A stretch of 64,000 nucleotides of DNA, from NCBI RefSeq assembly GCF_030823375.1, contig NZ_JAUSXB010000001.1:4092001-4156000 (forward strand), given 5' to 3'. Below, piece by piece: positions 27,369 through 37,600 of this stretch (its first letter is position 1; each line of letters opens with the position of its first letter). The DNA comes from Pseudarthrobacter siccitolerans. Its GTDB lineage: Bacteria > Actinomycetota > Actinomycetes > Actinomycetales > Micrococcaceae. A model generated the notes under the pieces. The model was given only the letters and a program-made list of their open reading frames with translations, searched no databases and was not told the origin of the DNA. The translations under genes and the position numbers were made by a program.

Positions 27369-28640
27369 TTACTGGCCCCGCGCTGCAGCCTGGGGCAAAC
27401 CGGTGGTCACGGCGAACGCCAGCGCCGGCTCGGTGCTGCCCGCCACGGGATGAACGTTGACGGGTGCCTCGGCCGCCGCCAGGAAGGCGCTGCCGCCGCG
27501 TGAGAGTTTCAGGTCGCCCTTGGGGGAATCCAGGTAAATGTCCCCGGCCACCACAATCACCACTGCGGCGCCGGACTGTGCCAGCGGAACGGGGCCCCCG
27601 TCCGGGGCGAGCTCGATGCGCTGGAGCTGGAATTCCTCGAAGGGCGGCCGGAACAGCTCCTGGTCCATCACGGTCCGCTCGGCCGGAAGCATCGGCACGG
27701 CGACAGGCTGGAAGTCGATGGTCCGCAGCAGTTCCGGGACGTCCACGAATTTCGGCGTAAGCCCGCCGCGCAGCACGTTGTCAGAGGACGCCATGACCTC
27801 TACGCCGAGCCCGTGAAGGTAGGCATGAACGTTCCCCGCCGGCAGGTAGACCGACTCACCCGGCTCCAGCGAGATGCGGTTGAGCAGCAGTGAGATCAGC
27901 ACTCCGGGGTCACCCGGGTATTTCTCGTTGAGGCTGATCACCGTGGCCAGTTCAGTTTCGTAAGGTGCCAGCGGGGCTCCGGACAGCAGCGCGGCAACCA
28001 CCAGGGCAGTGTCGCCGGCCACTGACTTGCCGCCCGTGATCAGCCGCTCGAAGGCCGCCCGGAGGCCCGCGCTTTCATGGGCCGCCTCGAGATCCTCAAC
28101 CAGGGCACCAATCAGCGCGGGCGCCCCACCTTCCACCGCATCAAAAGCGGCCGCAACATGCTGCAGGATTTCCCGGGTTTGCGCTGCCGGGCGGAAACCG
28201 CACAGCGCCTCAAACGGCGTCAGGGCGAAAATCATCTCGGGTTTGTGGTTGTCATCCCGGTAATTCCGGTTGGGGGCGTGTGCGGCGAGGCCCTCGGCGT
28301 TCTCCCGGGCAAAGCCGGCCCTGGCCTGCTCAAGGCTCGGATGGACCTGCAGGGACAGCGGCTGGGCGGCAGCCAGGATCTTGGCCAGGAACGGCAGCCT
28401 GGGGCCAAAACGCGCCACCGACTCCGCCCCAAGGAAATGCTCGGGATCGCGCGAGATCAGAACGTCCAGAGCAGTGGCCGAGCCGTCCTCCGGAACGCGG
28501 GCCACCGAGGGGGAGTCTGGGTGCGCGCCGATCCACAGCTCCGCTTCGGGGCGGCCGGACTCGGCGCGTCCCAGCAGGGCGGCGATCGCCGTCGTCGATC
28601 CCCAGGCATAGTCCCGAAGGACGTTCTCAATCTCGTACAA
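27369..28640 (-). CDS. manA: Mannose-6-phosphate isomerase, class I
   Basis: Zinc enzyme interconverting fructose-6-phosphate and mannose-6-phosphate, the entry to GDP-mannose for glycans and O-mannosylation. 423 residues. Zinc-site motifs are QVHPSLEQA (about residue 98) and NHKPEMIFALTPFEALCGF, then VYLPAGNVHAYLHG with a C-terminal cupin. Start is TTG at 28640, the only start codon before an upstream in-frame TAG; AGGA lies 13 nt upstream. Last gene of the purK-purE-LCP-manA series. The protein O-mannosyltransferase at 49-51 kb is a plausible downstream consumer of mannose. Confidence 0.94.
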   Translation of the reverse strand: MYEIENVLRDYAWGSTTAIAALLGRAESGRPEAELWIGAHPDSPSVARVPEDGSATALDVLISRDPEHFLGAESVARFGPRLPFLAKILAAAQPLSLQVHPSLEQARAGFARENAEGLAAHAPNRNYRDDNHKPEMIFALTPFEALCGFRPAAQTREILQHVAAAFDAVEGGAPALIGALVEDLEAAHESAGLRAAFERLITGGKSVAGDTALVVAALLSGAPLAPYETELATVISLNEKYPGDPGVLISLLLNRISLEPGESVYLPAGNVHAYLHGLGVEVMASSDNVLRGGLTPKFVDVPELLRTIDFQPVAVPMLPAERTVMDQELFRPPFEEFQLQRIELAPDGGPVPLAQSGAAVVIVVAGDIYLDSPKGDLKLSRGGSAFLAAAEAPVNVHPVAGSTEPALAFAVTTGLPQAAARGQ

Positions 28641-28674
28641 GTCGATGTCCGTTTCCTAGGTCTGGAGGGTGTGC

Positions 28675-30324
28675 CTACAAAGGGGCGCACTGGCCGTTAG
28701 TGGCGACGAGCTGGCGGATGGCCTCTTCATCGCCCTCGAGCTTGAGCTGGGTCAGCATCTCTTCGGTGATGGGCTCACCGTCCGGGGTGGTGGTCACAGG
28801 AGTGAAGTCCGACGGCGCGGGAGACTGTTGCGCCGGGGTCCCGCCGGCGGGCGTCAATGCTGCGGGGGAGCGGAGCGCGGCAGCCTGCAGGTGTCCGCCG
28901 CCGGTCGGAGCCGCCACCAAGGCGTCATCCGGGAGCCCTGCGGACTGTGCGCCGGACGCAGAGGCCAGGAGCTGGTCCACCCGCTCATGGATAAGGTCGA
29001 AGTCAGGAACAGTGGAGAAGGAAGCATCAAAGTCCGGCGGCCCGATGGTGAGCCGCTTGACGTCCTGGCCGCGCGCCTTGATGGCGAGGTCCAGGAAGCT
29101 GCCCAGCTGGGCCGAGGAGATGTTGGAATCCACCACCTTGGTTCCGGCGTTTGCGATGTCCTCGAATTTGGACAGCAGGGTGGCGGGATCCAGCTGTTTC
29201 AGCATTGCCTGCTGCACGCACTGCTGGCGCTGGATGCGGGAGTAGTCATCCACGTACTCGCGGGACCGGCCGTACCAGAGCGCATGGTCGCCGTCGAGGG
29301 TCTGGTCTCCGGCCGGGATCCAACCGATAGGCATGCCGTGGGTCTTGGTGGCCTCATCGAAATAGCCGCTCATGGGCACCCAGCCGCCGGCTTTGATTTT
29401 GATTCCGCCCATGGCGTCGATGAGCTTGGAAAAGCCCTCCATGTCCACCAGGACGTAGGCCTGGACGGTAAGGCCCAGCGTTCCGGAGACGGCCTCAAGC
29501 GTGGCCTGGGCGCCGGGATCCGCCACTCCCGGGTAGAGGTCCGCGTGCTCGTTGGTCACTTCGGTGTTGATGGCGTTGATCAGGCACTCGTCGCCGCAGT
29601 TGTAGCCGTCAGGGTAGATGGCCCGCATAGGGGAGTCCGCACTGAACTGGGCGTTCTGGAAGTTCCGTGGGATGGAGATGATGGCTGTCTGGCCGGTCTT
29701 GGCGTCCACGCTCAAAACGGAAAGACTGTCGGGGCGCCGTCCGGTGCGGTCATCTCCGGCGTCTCCGCCCATCATCAGGAAGTTGTAGCGGCCTTCCACC
29801 GGTTCCATGGCGGGGCCCGCGGAAAAGATGCTGCCGATGGCATTCCGTCCCACGTTGAGCAGGTAGGCAGCGTAGCCGAGTGAGCCGCTGCCCAGGACCA
29901 TTGCCAGCACGAGGGAAATCACGACGGCGGGCCGGGCCGGCGGCGCCAGCAGCACCGGGCGGATGAGCCTCAGGGTGTTGATGAACAGGATTGCCCAGCC
30001 GGCCGCCAGTGCCACCATCACGATGATGATGGCGAGCGAGGCGAAGGGATTGGTGATGAGGTTGATGAGCAGGGGCCGGTTGGCCAGCAGCAGGATGACT
30101 GCCAGCGCCAGTGCTGCCCAGACGCAAAGCGTCACCCGCAGCGCGGCGCGGCCGAGTTTGCGGTCGCCCGCCACGAGCTGGGCGCTGCCGGGAACCAGAA
30201 GCGTCATGAGTACAAGCACAAAGCCGCGCTTGGTCCGGACCTGGGGAGAGGCGCTGACCGGGTAGCGCACGGGGTCGGTCAGCGCAGTGTCCGAAGCCGA
30301 CTGCTGGATCTTGCTGCTGGACAT
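28675..30324 (-). CDS. LytR-CpsA-Psr (LCP) family cell-wall glycopolymer ligase
   Basis: 549 residues. The N-terminal third holds four hydrophobic segments (about residues 35-165), unusual because classical LCP proteins have one. The extracytoplasmic LCP domain follows, with DDRTGRRPDSLSVLSVD, ISIPRN, VLVDMEGFSKLIDAMGG and YGRSREYVDDYSRIQRQQ, whose conserved Arg/Asp bind pyrophosphate. The C-terminal ~90 residues are low-complexity Pro/Ala/Thr. It probably transfers undecaprenyl-linked glycopolymers to peptidoglycan. ATG at 30324 with AGGAAGG; it lies 10 bp after purE. The open frame continues antisense-like through purE but has no start signal. Confidence 0.9.
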   Translation of the reverse strand: MSSSKIQQSASDTALTDPVRYPVSASPQVRTKRGFVLVLMTLLVPGSAQLVAGDRKLGRAALRVTLCVWAALALAVILLLANRPLLINLITNPFASLAIIIVMVALAAGWAILFINTLRLIRPVLLAPPARPAVVISLVLAMVLGSGSLGYAAYLLNVGRNAIGSIFSAGPAMEPVEGRYNFLMMGGDAGDDRTGRRPDSLSVLSVDAKTGQTAIISIPRNFQNAQFSADSPMRAIYPDGYNCGDECLINAINTEVTNEHADLYPGVADPGAQATLEAVSGTLGLTVQAYVLVDMEGFSKLIDAMGGIKIKAGGWVPMSGYFDEATKTHGMPIGWIPAGDQTLDGDHALWYGRSREYVDDYSRIQRQQCVQQAMLKQLDPATLLSKFEDIANAGTKVVDSNISSAQLGSFLDLAIKARGQDVKRLTIGPPDFDASFSTVPDFDLIHERVDQLLASASGAQSAGLPDDALVAAPTGGGHLQAAALRSPAALTPAGGTPAQQSPAPSDFTPVTTTPDGEPITEEMLTQLKLEGDEEAIRQLVATNGQCAPL

Positions 30325-30334
30325 GGCCGCCTTC

Positions 30335-30919
30335 CTAACGGCTGCCCCGGAGCGTGCCGTTGCCTTCGGCGAAGACCTCGCTGACCTTCTGCCGGAGGTT
30401 TGCCCCCTTGCGGGCGGCCACGGCATTGAGGTCTGCGGCGAACTCGATAAGGTCGGCCCGGAGCGAGGCAGCAAGCTCATCAGTGCCTGCTGCCAGCATC
30501 CTGACCGCGAGGAGTCCGGCGTTGCGGGCTCCCGCGATGGAAACCGTGGCCACGGGAACGCCCGCGGGCATCTGCACGATGGAAAGCAGGGAGTCCATCC
30601 CGTCGAGGGTCTTCAGCGGTACGGGTACCCCGATCACGGGAAGGGGCGTGACGCTGGCCAGCATTCCCGGCAGGTGGGCGGCGCCACCGGCACCTGCGAT
30701 GATGACCCTCAGCCCGCGCTCGTGCGCCGTCTGTCCGTAGCGGATCATCTCCGTGGGCATACGGTGGGCGGACACAACATCGGCTTCGAACGGGATGCCG
30801 AACTCTGCCAGGGCGTCCGCGGCTGCTTCCATCACGGGCCAGTCGGAGTCGGATCCCATCACCAGGCCCACCAGGGGGCTTGCTGCGGAACTCTTGGACG
30901 GGGTGGCTGCTGCGCTCAT
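30335..30919 (-). CDS. purE: 5-(carboxyamino)imidazole ribonucleotide mutase
   Basis: Converts N5-CAIR to CAIR in de novo purine synthesis. 194 residues. Class I PurE motifs are [13 protein letters not shown] (about residues 18-30), VVSAHRMP (His catalytic region), [12 protein letters not shown] and [19 protein letters not shown]. The ATG overlaps the purK stop by 4 bp (30916-30919), coupling the two steps of the PurK/PurE route. Cytoplasmic octamer by family. Confidence 0.96.
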   Translation of the reverse strand: MSAAATPSKSSAASPLVGLVMGSDSDWPVMEAAADALAEFGIPFEADVVSAHRMPTEMIRYGQTAHERGLRVIIAGAGGAAHLPGMLASVTPLPVIGVPVPLKTLDGMDSLLSIVQMPAGVPVATVSIAGARNAGLLAVRMLAAGTDELAASLRADLIEFAADLNAVAARKGANLRQKVSEVFAEGNGTLRGSR

Positions 30920-32112
30920 GCGTTCTCCTCGAAAATTGCTGGCGGTTCTTCGGCCGGCACCCGCCCGTCGCGGATGATGCCCGCCACCACTGCGGCACGG
31001 CGTCGAACGGACTCAACGTCCGCCGTCGACGTCCCCGCCAGGTTCACGTGGCCGATCTTGCGGCCGGGGCGCACGGACTTGCCATAGCAGTGCACCTTGG
31101 CGGCCGGTTCGCTGGCAAGAGCCAGCGGGAAAGCGGAAAACAGGTCCTGGTTGTCGCCGCCCAGGAAGTTCTTCATCACCACAACCGGCGCCAGGGCATC
31201 CGTGGCGCCCAGGGGCAGATTCAGTACGGCCCGAAGATGCTGTTCAAACTGGCTCGTCACCGAGCCATCCTGCGTCCAGTGTCCGGTGTTGTGCGGCCGC
31301 ATCGCGAGTTCGTTGATCATAAAGCCGGCCCCTGTGCCGGGCGTCTCGAAGAGTTCCACGGCCAGGACGCCGGTGACCCCAAGTTCATTGGCGATCCGCA
31401 GGGCCGCGTCCTCTGCGGCCGCAGCAACCTCCACCGGGATATCGAGGGCGGGGGCGATGACTTCGTCGCAGACGCCGTCAACCTGGACAGTGTGGACTAC
31501 CGGCCACGCCCGGGCTTCGCCGTCGGGTGTCCGTGCGACCAGCGCGGACAGTTCGCGGGTGAATTCCACTTTGGCTTCAGCGAGGAGGGGGCTCATGGCC
31601 TCGAACCAGTCGCCAGTGCCGGCGGCTTCTTCCGGGGAGGAGATGATCCGCACACCTTTGCCGTCGTAGCCGCCGCGCGGCGTCTTCAGCACCACGGGCC
31701 AGCCGGTCTTCTCACCGAAGCTGACGAGTGCAGCGGCATCGGAAACGGAGGCCCAGGCGGGATTCGGCAGTTCCAGGCGGTCGATGGCAGCGCGCATCAC
31801 GAGTTTGTCCTGGGCATGGACGAGGGCGTCCGGCCCGGGCTGGACGTTGACCCCGGCTTCCTGCAGCGCCCGGAGGTGGGCAGTGGGAACGTGCTCGTGG
31901 TCGAACGTCATCACGTCCAGGCCCTTGGAGAATTCCAGCAGGGTCTGGAAGTCCTTGTAGTCGCCCACGGGCGAGGAGGGCACTGCCGTGACGGCCGAAA
32001 CGTCGTCACTTTCGGCAAGGACGCGGAGTTCGAAGCCGAGTGCTGTTGCGGCCGGGGCCATCATTCGCGCAAGCTGGCCGCCGCCAACCACACCTATTAC
32101 TGGAAAAGTCAC
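30916..32112 (-). CDS. purK: 5-(carboxyamino)imidazole ribonucleotide synthase
   Basis: ATP-grasp enzyme that carboxylates AIR with bicarbonate and ATP to N5-CAIR. 398 residues. N-terminal [15 protein letters not shown]-grasp central motif [24 protein letters not shown] and [17 protein letters not shown] start at 32112 with TAGGCT (complement of 32120-32125) ending 7 nt upstream. First gene of a leftward operon continuing into purE, LCP and manA. Divergent from gtrA, an arrangement also seen in M. tuberculosis (Rv3275c-Rv3277). Confidence 0.96.
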   Translation of the reverse strand: MTFPVIGVVGGGQLARMMAPAATALGFELRVLAESDDVSAVTAVPSSPVGDYKDFQTLLEFSKGLDVMTFDHEHVPTAHLRALQEAGVNVQPGPDALVHAQDKLVMRAAIDRLELPNPAWASVSDAAALVSFGEKTGWPVVLKTPRGGYDGKGVRIISSPEEAAGTGDWFEAMSPLLAEAKVEFTRELSALVARTPDGEARAWPVVHTVQVDGVCDEVIAPALDIPVEVAAAAEDAALRIANELGVTGVLAVELFETPGTGAGFMINELAMRPHNTGHWTQDGSVTSQFEQHLRAVLNLPLGATDALAPVVVMKNFLGGDNQDLFSAFPLALASEPAAKVHCYGKSVRPGRKIGHVNLAGTSTADVESVRRRAAVVAGIIRDGRVPAEEPPAIFEENA

Positions 32113-32286
32113 ATGTGCCAGCCTACCGAAAACCGCCCCGTATCCCGCCTTCGGGCCACGGCGGCGGCTTAGTTTTTTGGTGCGCGGGGCGTCAGGTGAA
32201 GCAAGTCAGGGGGCTGCCACCCAGCTTCGGGGGCTAAAATGAGCCTTTGGCCGTGTGGCCCATTGTTTCAACGGCCATGGAGGGTC

Positions 32287-32862
32287 ATGTTTAGCGCACT
32301 TGCAGATCGCATCCGGGGGCTCGCCTCGCTTTTCTGGCGCGAGGTGGCCAAGTTTGGTGCCGTGGGCGGTGTGGCATTCGTCATCGATAACGGCCTCACC
32401 TATTACCTCATGCACGGGCCGATGACGGACAGTGAGGCCAAAGCCCGTTTTGTGGGTGCCTCGGTAGCCACCATCTTTTCCTGGATTGCGAACCGGCTCT
32501 GGACCTTCCGGCACCGCCGGCAGGCCAACGTGCTGCGCGAGTTCCTGATGTTCATCCTCATTAACGGCATCGGCATCGGCATCTCCACCGGGTTCACCGC
32601 CCTTGCCAAGTACGGGCTCGGCGTGACGGACAAGAACCTGCTGTTCTCCGCCGGAGTTGTGGGCATCCTGGTAGCCACAGTGGTCCGGTTCTTCGCCTAC
32701 CGGTTCCTCGTGTTCAACCAGGAACTGGACCAGGAGCCCGCATTCTCGCATGACCACGAGCTCATCGAACTCCACCATGCCAAGGATTCCGGTACGGCCA
32801 CCGCTGTGACAGAGCCGGAGACGGAACCATTTGCCGGGGACACTGCGCAGCCGAAAAAATAG
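32287..32862 (+). CDS. GtrA family membrane protein
   Basis: 191 residues with four membrane helices, typical of GtrA proteins that move or chaperone polyprenyl-linked sugars for surface glycan synthesis. Family features are KFGAVGGVAFVIDNGLTYYL near the start, SWIANRLWTFRH (about residue 72) and a final FFAYRFLVF. A 40-residue acidic tail follows. ATG at 32287 has GGAGGG 4 nt upstream. Lies beside purK as in mycobacteria. No cognate glycosyltransferase is adjacent, but a large GT2 gene lies 1.7 kb downstream. Confidence 0.88.
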   Translation: MFSALADRIRGLASLFWREVAKFGAVGGVAFVIDNGLTYYLMHGPMTDSEAKARFVGASVATIFSWIANRLWTFRHRRQANVLREFLMFILINGIGIGISTGFTALAKYGLGVTDKNLLFSAGVVGILVATVVRFFAYRFLVFNQELDQEPAFSHDHELIELHHAKDSGTATAVTEPETEPFAGDTAQPKK

Positions 32863-32961
32863 GGGGGCGGCCGCCAAATAGGGCGGCAGCCCGAGCAAGA
32901 GCGGTAGTCCCGGACAGGGGCGGCAGCTTAAGCAGCAGGGCCGCCGCGTGGGAAGACCTTT

Positions 32962-33660
32962 TCAGCTCCCGTGGATGCGTTCTGCGGCGAGCAGCTTCCC
33001 GGCGTCCGCCACATCCGGGTGCGTGATCACCACCGAACCGCCGCCGCGCCAGGCGCCCAGTGCATCGGCCAGGGCCGCCTCGAGCCCGGCGCTGCCCGGG
33101 ACGTGCAGCCGGACGCCTTCTTCATGGGGCACTGCGAAACTGTCCAAAAGATCCCCGTGGAGGTGCCGGCGCCCGTCGGATGCGACGATGGCGCAAGCCG
33201 AAGGATCGGGGTCGGCGTGCTGCATAAAAACGTCCCCGTGGGAGCGCACTTCCGCAGCGTAATCGAGACAGCCGGCCGGAAGTACCCCGTCCCATCGCGT
33301 TGCGAGGGCCGGCAGCGCAACTGCAACCACGGCGTCGTACTTTCCTGCCACTGCATCCGGTGCGGCGGTGACCAGGTAATCGGCGCCCTCCCCGTTCAGG
33401 ACAGTCTCAAGGCCGAGTTGCCAGGCGGCCAGCGCCCAGACCAGCGACTTCCAATGCGGAGGAAGGTCCAGCGCCAGCTGCATGCCGGGCCCGGCGTCCA
33501 GTTCGTCCTGGAGGAGATTGCTGGTTTTGGCCACCCAGTTGTCCAGCACCTTTCCGGACAATTCCACCCTCTCCGCGTCAGGGCCGTACCAGGTGAGCCG
33601 CGGGGCAGTGGAGTTGCCGGAACGAAGGCTGGTCATCAGGTGGATTGCGGGGATTGTCAT
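32962..33660 (-). CDS. TIGR03089 family protein (acyl-CoA synthetase-like N-terminal fragment family)
   Basis: 232 residues resembling the N-terminal part of AMP-forming ligases (PRLTWYGPDAERVELSGKVLDNWVAKTSNLL, here cited by its parts TWYGPDAERVEL and NWVAKTSNLL) but lacking the ATP-binding TSGTTG core. This is the actinobacterial TIGR03089 family of unknown function. Start ATG at 33660 with AGGA about 8 nt upstream. Transcribed away from whiB across a 390-bp gap. Confidence 0.78.
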   Translation of the reverse strand: MTIPAIHLMTSLRSGNSTAPRLTWYGPDAERVELSGKVLDNWVAKTSNLLQDELDAGPGMQLALDLPPHWKSLVWALAAWQLGLETVLNGEGADYLVTAAPDAVAGKYDAVVAVALPALATRWDGVLPAGCLDYAAEVRSHGDVFMQHADPDPSACAIVASDGRRHLHGDLLDSFAVPHEEGVRLHVPGSAGLEAALADALGAWRGGGSVVITHPDVADAGKLLAAERIHGS

Positions 33661-33727
33661 GGCTCAATCCTGCCATCCGCTGATCCGCCGGTCATCCGTT
33701 GCTTCCCAGCGGCTCCCCGGCTCGCGG

Positions 33728-33753
33728 CCGGATGTGATACTTATCACTTCCGG
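33728..33753. promoter_or_regulatory. 26-bp interrupted palindrome in the whiB upstream region
   Basis: CCGGA-T-GTGATA-CT-TATCAC-T-TCCGG: two nested perfect inverted repeats (5 + 6 bp per arm). It lies 67 bp upstream of the TIGR03089 gene start and 13 bp before a possible -35 element. Likely a dimeric-regulator site; the regulator is unknown. Confidence 0.5.
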
Positions 33754-33765
33754 TACTAAGCGTGC

Positions 33766-33794
33766 TTGCTATTTAAGGGCGGAGCGGCTATTTT
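33766..33794 (+). promoter_or_regulatory. Possible distal whiB promoter
   Basis: TTGCTA (33766-33771), 17-bp spacer, TATTTT (33789-33794). It would give a leader of about 250 nt before whiB. Palindrome 33728-33753 lies just upstream, in activator position. Confidence 0.4.
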
Positions 33795-33934
33795 CCGCGC
33801 TGGCACGCGCCTTTTGGCGTTCCTGCCGCCGGATTTCGCTTCTGACGGGGCGACGCCGCGCCGGAGCCGGTGAGAAACGCGGGCGTGGCGTGCGAAACTT
33901 CGGAGGTTTTACTGATTATTATCCGGGCAGCGGC

Positions 33935-33963
33935 TTGACTCACCCTAGTTACACGCGTGTAAT
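33935..33963 (+). promoter_or_regulatory. Proximal whiB promoter overlapped by a 14-bp palindrome
   Basis: TTGACT (33935-33940), 17-bp spacer, TGTAAT (33958-33963): the best sigma-70-type match in the window. The perfect palindrome TTACACGCGTGTAA (33949-33962) fills the space up to and into the -10, a position expected for a repressor site. Transcription would start near 33970, about 80 nt before whiB. Confidence 0.6.
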
Positions 33964-34051
33964 TAGATAACTAAAGGCAACTGCGTAAATACCGGCACAC
34001 AACCGAGTGCCGACGTATCCAGGCAGTAGCTGCAACATCAGGAGGGTCGCC

Positions 34052-34585
34052 ATGGGGCAAGCAGAGCGTATCCAGGAAGATGCCGTCGTGGCCGGTCAGG
34101 CGTCGGTGCGATACCGTGCACGGGGGGTGCCGAGCGATTGGTATGTTGACCCGGCCGATCCTGATGCGGCAGAACGGTACAACAGCAACAACAAAGACTT
34201 TCTCCAGGACCAGGCAACGGCATTCCTCGCCGCCCACGAAGCCCTCCTGGACGGCGGCGAGGACCCGGAGGACGAGCTTGACCCGCCCATGGAACTGGCG
34301 GCTCCCGGAACATCCCAGCCGGTCTGGATCGGCCTGCCCTTCCAGCCGGACTTTGGCGACGAAGGCGAGCTTGGCTGGCAGACGGACGCCTTGTGTGCCC
34401 AAACGGACCCCGAGGCATTCTTCCCTGAGAAGGGCGGATCCACCCGCGATGCCAAAAAAGTGTGCGGTGCCTGCAACGTCCGGTCGCAATGCCTGGAGTA
34501 CGCCCTGGCGAACGACGAACGGTTCGGCATCTGGGGAGGCCTGTCCGAGCGTGAGCGCCGGCGGCTAAGGAAGCGAGCAATCTAA
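34052..34585 (+). CDS. WhiB family iron-sulfur transcriptional regulator (WhiB2/WhmD-like position)
   Basis: 177 residues. The 4Fe-4S cluster cysteines are Cys115, Cys138, Cys141 and Cys147 (C-x22-C-x2-C-x5-C), followed by the turn motif GIWGG (159-163) and a basic C-terminal DNA-binding tail RERRRLRKRA. The ~105-residue N-terminal extension before the Wbl core (TDALCAQTDPEAFFPEKGG) is longer than in most Wbl proteins. ATG at 34052 has AGGAGGG upstream. Neighbourhood (GT2, metallopeptidase-like, DUF3499) matches the whiB2 region of M. tuberculosis, where WhiB2 controls septation. That role here is an inference. Confidence 0.9.
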   Translation: MGQAERIQEDAVVAGQASVRYRARGVPSDWYVDPADPDAAERYNSNNKDFLQDQATAFLAAHEALLDGGEDPEDELDPPMELAAPGTSQPVWIGLPFQPDFGDEGELGWQTDALCAQTDPEAFFPEKGGSTRDAKKVCGACNVRSQCLEYALANDERFGIWGGLSERERRRLRKRAI

Positions 34586-34614
34586 TTCATCAGGAAGTCC
34601 ATGTCACTGCCGTT

Positions 34615-37600
34615 GTGGTTGCCCACAACGGCAGTGCCTATCTCCCCAGAACCCTGGCCGCACTGGCGGATCAGACCCGGCCGGCAGACTACGTCATCGG
34701 GGTCGACGCCGGTTCCCGCGACGATTCGGAGGTCCTCCTGCAGCGGGCCTTGGGTGTGGCGCACGTCGTCAGCCACCGCGGGAAGAGCGGCATGGGCGCG
34801 GCGGTAAACGCCGGCCTTGCCCAGCTCGCACCCTTGCGGGGCGACGCCGCCTCTGGCGGCTCGGAGTGGATCTGGCTGCTCCACGACGATGCAGCGCCCG
34901 CCCCCGAAGCCTTGGCTGAACTTCTCACCGCCGTTGAACGCGCGCCATCTGTCACCGTGGCAGGCTGCAAGCAGCTGGACTGGCACGCCGAACGCCAGTT
35001 GATCGACGTCGGTCTTTCAACGAGCCGTTGGGCCGAACGGCTGACCCTGATCGACGCCGATGAACTGGACCAGGGGCAATACGACGGCCGCACCGATACC
35101 TTTGCCGTGAATTCGGCAGGCATGCTGGTCCGCCGGGACATCTGGGAGCAGCTGGGCGGCTTTGACCCGGCGTTGCCGGGCAGCGGCGACGACGTTGACT
35201 TCTGCTGGCGCAACCGGCTGGCGGGACACCGCGTGGTGGTTGTCCCCGCGGCAAGGATGTTCCACGTGGCCCACCGGCCCCATGCGCTGGGGAATGCGGC
35301 TGCAGCGCGAAAGGCACAGGTCCATCTGCGCCTGAAGCATGCACCGCTGTGGATGGTGCCGGTCCACGCGGCGGCCGCCCTGCTGGGAAGCATCTTCAAG
35401 TTCGTGCTGAGTATTGCCGTCAAGGATCCCGGGCACGGCATTACCCAACTCGTTTCGACGTTCGCTGCGCTGGGCAGGCCCCGCGCGGTTACCAAGGCCA
35501 GGCGGACCGCCCGGAAGACGCGCAGGATCAGGCGTTCCGTCATCCGCAAGCTGCAGACACCGCGGCGGGAGGTCTGGAGCCACCGGCGTTCGCTGATGGA
35601 AGCCCTGGGCTCGGATACCAACTCGGTTGACGACCTCGAACACGACCCCCTGGCGCATCAGCCCAGCGGTGACGCTTCTGACGACTTTGCCGCGCTGGCC
35701 ACCAGTAAACGCGGCTGGATAGGTAACGGGGCGCTGGCCGCCGTCATCATCTCCTCCGTCACGTCGCTGCTGGGACTGACCGGAATCTTCGGAGCCCCAG
35801 CAGTATCCGGCGGCGCACTGATTCCGGTGGCCGCGGAGCTGGGTGACATCTGGCACCACGCGTCCAGCTGGTGGATCTCGTTGGGCGCCGGACTCCCGGG
35901 CCGCGGGGACCCCTTCGGCTACGTCCTCTGGATCCTGGGGGTGCTGGGCGGCGGCGACGCCAATGCGGCCATGGCCTGGCTGCTCCTGCTCAGCACGCCG
36001 CTGTCCGGCCTGACAGCCTGGTTTGCTTCCGGCGGACTGACTGTCCGCCGTCGGCTCCGCCTGGCGGCCGCGCTCTTCTGGGCCGCTGCCCCGGCCCTGC
36101 AGGTGGCCCTGAACCAGGGCCGGCCCGGGGCCCTCATCGCCCACATCATGATTCCCCTGCTGGCCCTTGCCCTGCTGCGGGCTACCGGCTCGGCGGTGGG
36201 CCAGGGCCGCTTCGAGGCGCCGGCGCAGGGCGACCGCCGCTTCACCGACAAGCCGCCGGTCAAGCCCGGGATCAACGGGATGCCGTCCTGGACAGCGGCT
36301 GCGGCGGCAGGCCTGGCGATGGCGGTAGTGACAGCTTCCGCGCCCTCCCTGCTGATTCCGGCCAGCGTGGTGATATTTCTCTGCGGGCTCCTCCTGCGGG
36401 GCCGCGGGCGCACTGTGTGGTGGGCGCTGCTGCCCACCGCCGCCCTGTTCATCCCCTTCGGACTATCCACCCTCGACAGGCCCCGGGCCGTGCTGGCCGA
36501 TCCCGGCGTGCCGCTGGCCTTCGACGCCGCTCCGTTGTGGCAGCAGCTCCTCGGCCAGCCGCTTGAGTTCGGCCAGGGAAGCGGCCTTTCCGGGCTTCCC
36601 TATTTCGCCGGCGGCACCCTGCCCTGGGCAGTGGTGCTTGCTTTCCTGGTAGCCGGCCCGGTCCTGCTCCTGGCCGTCGCTGGCATCTGGCTGCCAGGCC
36701 AGCGGACCGGAATTGCCAGGGGCCTGTGGATTGTTGCCACCATTGCTCTGGCCGGAGGCTGGACTGCCGGGCAGGTCGCCGCCGGCATCAACGCCAACAT
36801 CATGGTCACTCCCTTCCCCGGGCCGGCTGTTTCTGCAGCAGCCTTTGCCCTTCTTGGCGCCGGCCTGCTGGGGGCGGAGCAGCTCCTGCATCGTGCGGAC
36901 CGGGCGGCAGCAGGAGGCGCGAAGCACAAGCTCGCACTGCGGTCCGCCGCAGCATTGGGCATGGCGCTCCTCGTCGTTGGGCCCTTGGCCGGCATGGCGG
37001 CCTGGTCGGCGCAAAACCTCCTTCGTACCACCCCCGCAACAGCGCAGGTGCCTGCGGACCCTGGCCTGCCGTTGGGCACACCCCGCCTGGTGGAAGCCGC
37101 CGGCCAGCGCATCCTGCCGGCCACGGCCATCGACCGGGGGACCGGGCCTGAACAGACGCGCACGCTGTTGATCAGCACCCGCGATGACGGCACCTATGAC
37201 GCCTCGTTGATGCGTGGTGCGGGCACCACACTCGACAGCCTCTCCGCCATCGCCTCGGCGCGAAACATCCTGGGCACCCCGGGCTCCGAAACAGTCCGCG
37301 ACGACGACGCGGTCACCGCCGCGGTCCGCCGGGTAGTTGCCACCCTCGTTGCAGGCCAGGGCGTGGACCCCCGGACCGACCTGGAGCAGCTGGGCGCCGG
37401 CTTTGTGGTGCTGCGGGCGGCCGATACCGCGGCGCAGCTGACCGCCAGCAGGATGGACGCAGTGCCGGGCCTCATTGCTGTGGGGCAGACCGACGTCGGC
37501 TGGCTCTGGCGCATCACCCCACTGAACCAGCCGGCGCTGCAGCCGGCAGACATCACGCACCGGGTGCGGATTGTCGACGGCAGCGGCGCCGCGATCGGCC

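Noticed and set aside
33949-33962. BldD box at the whiB promoter
   Set aside because: TTACACGCGTGTAA is palindromic about an even centre and mismatches the central positions of the BldD consensus; resemblance is superficial.
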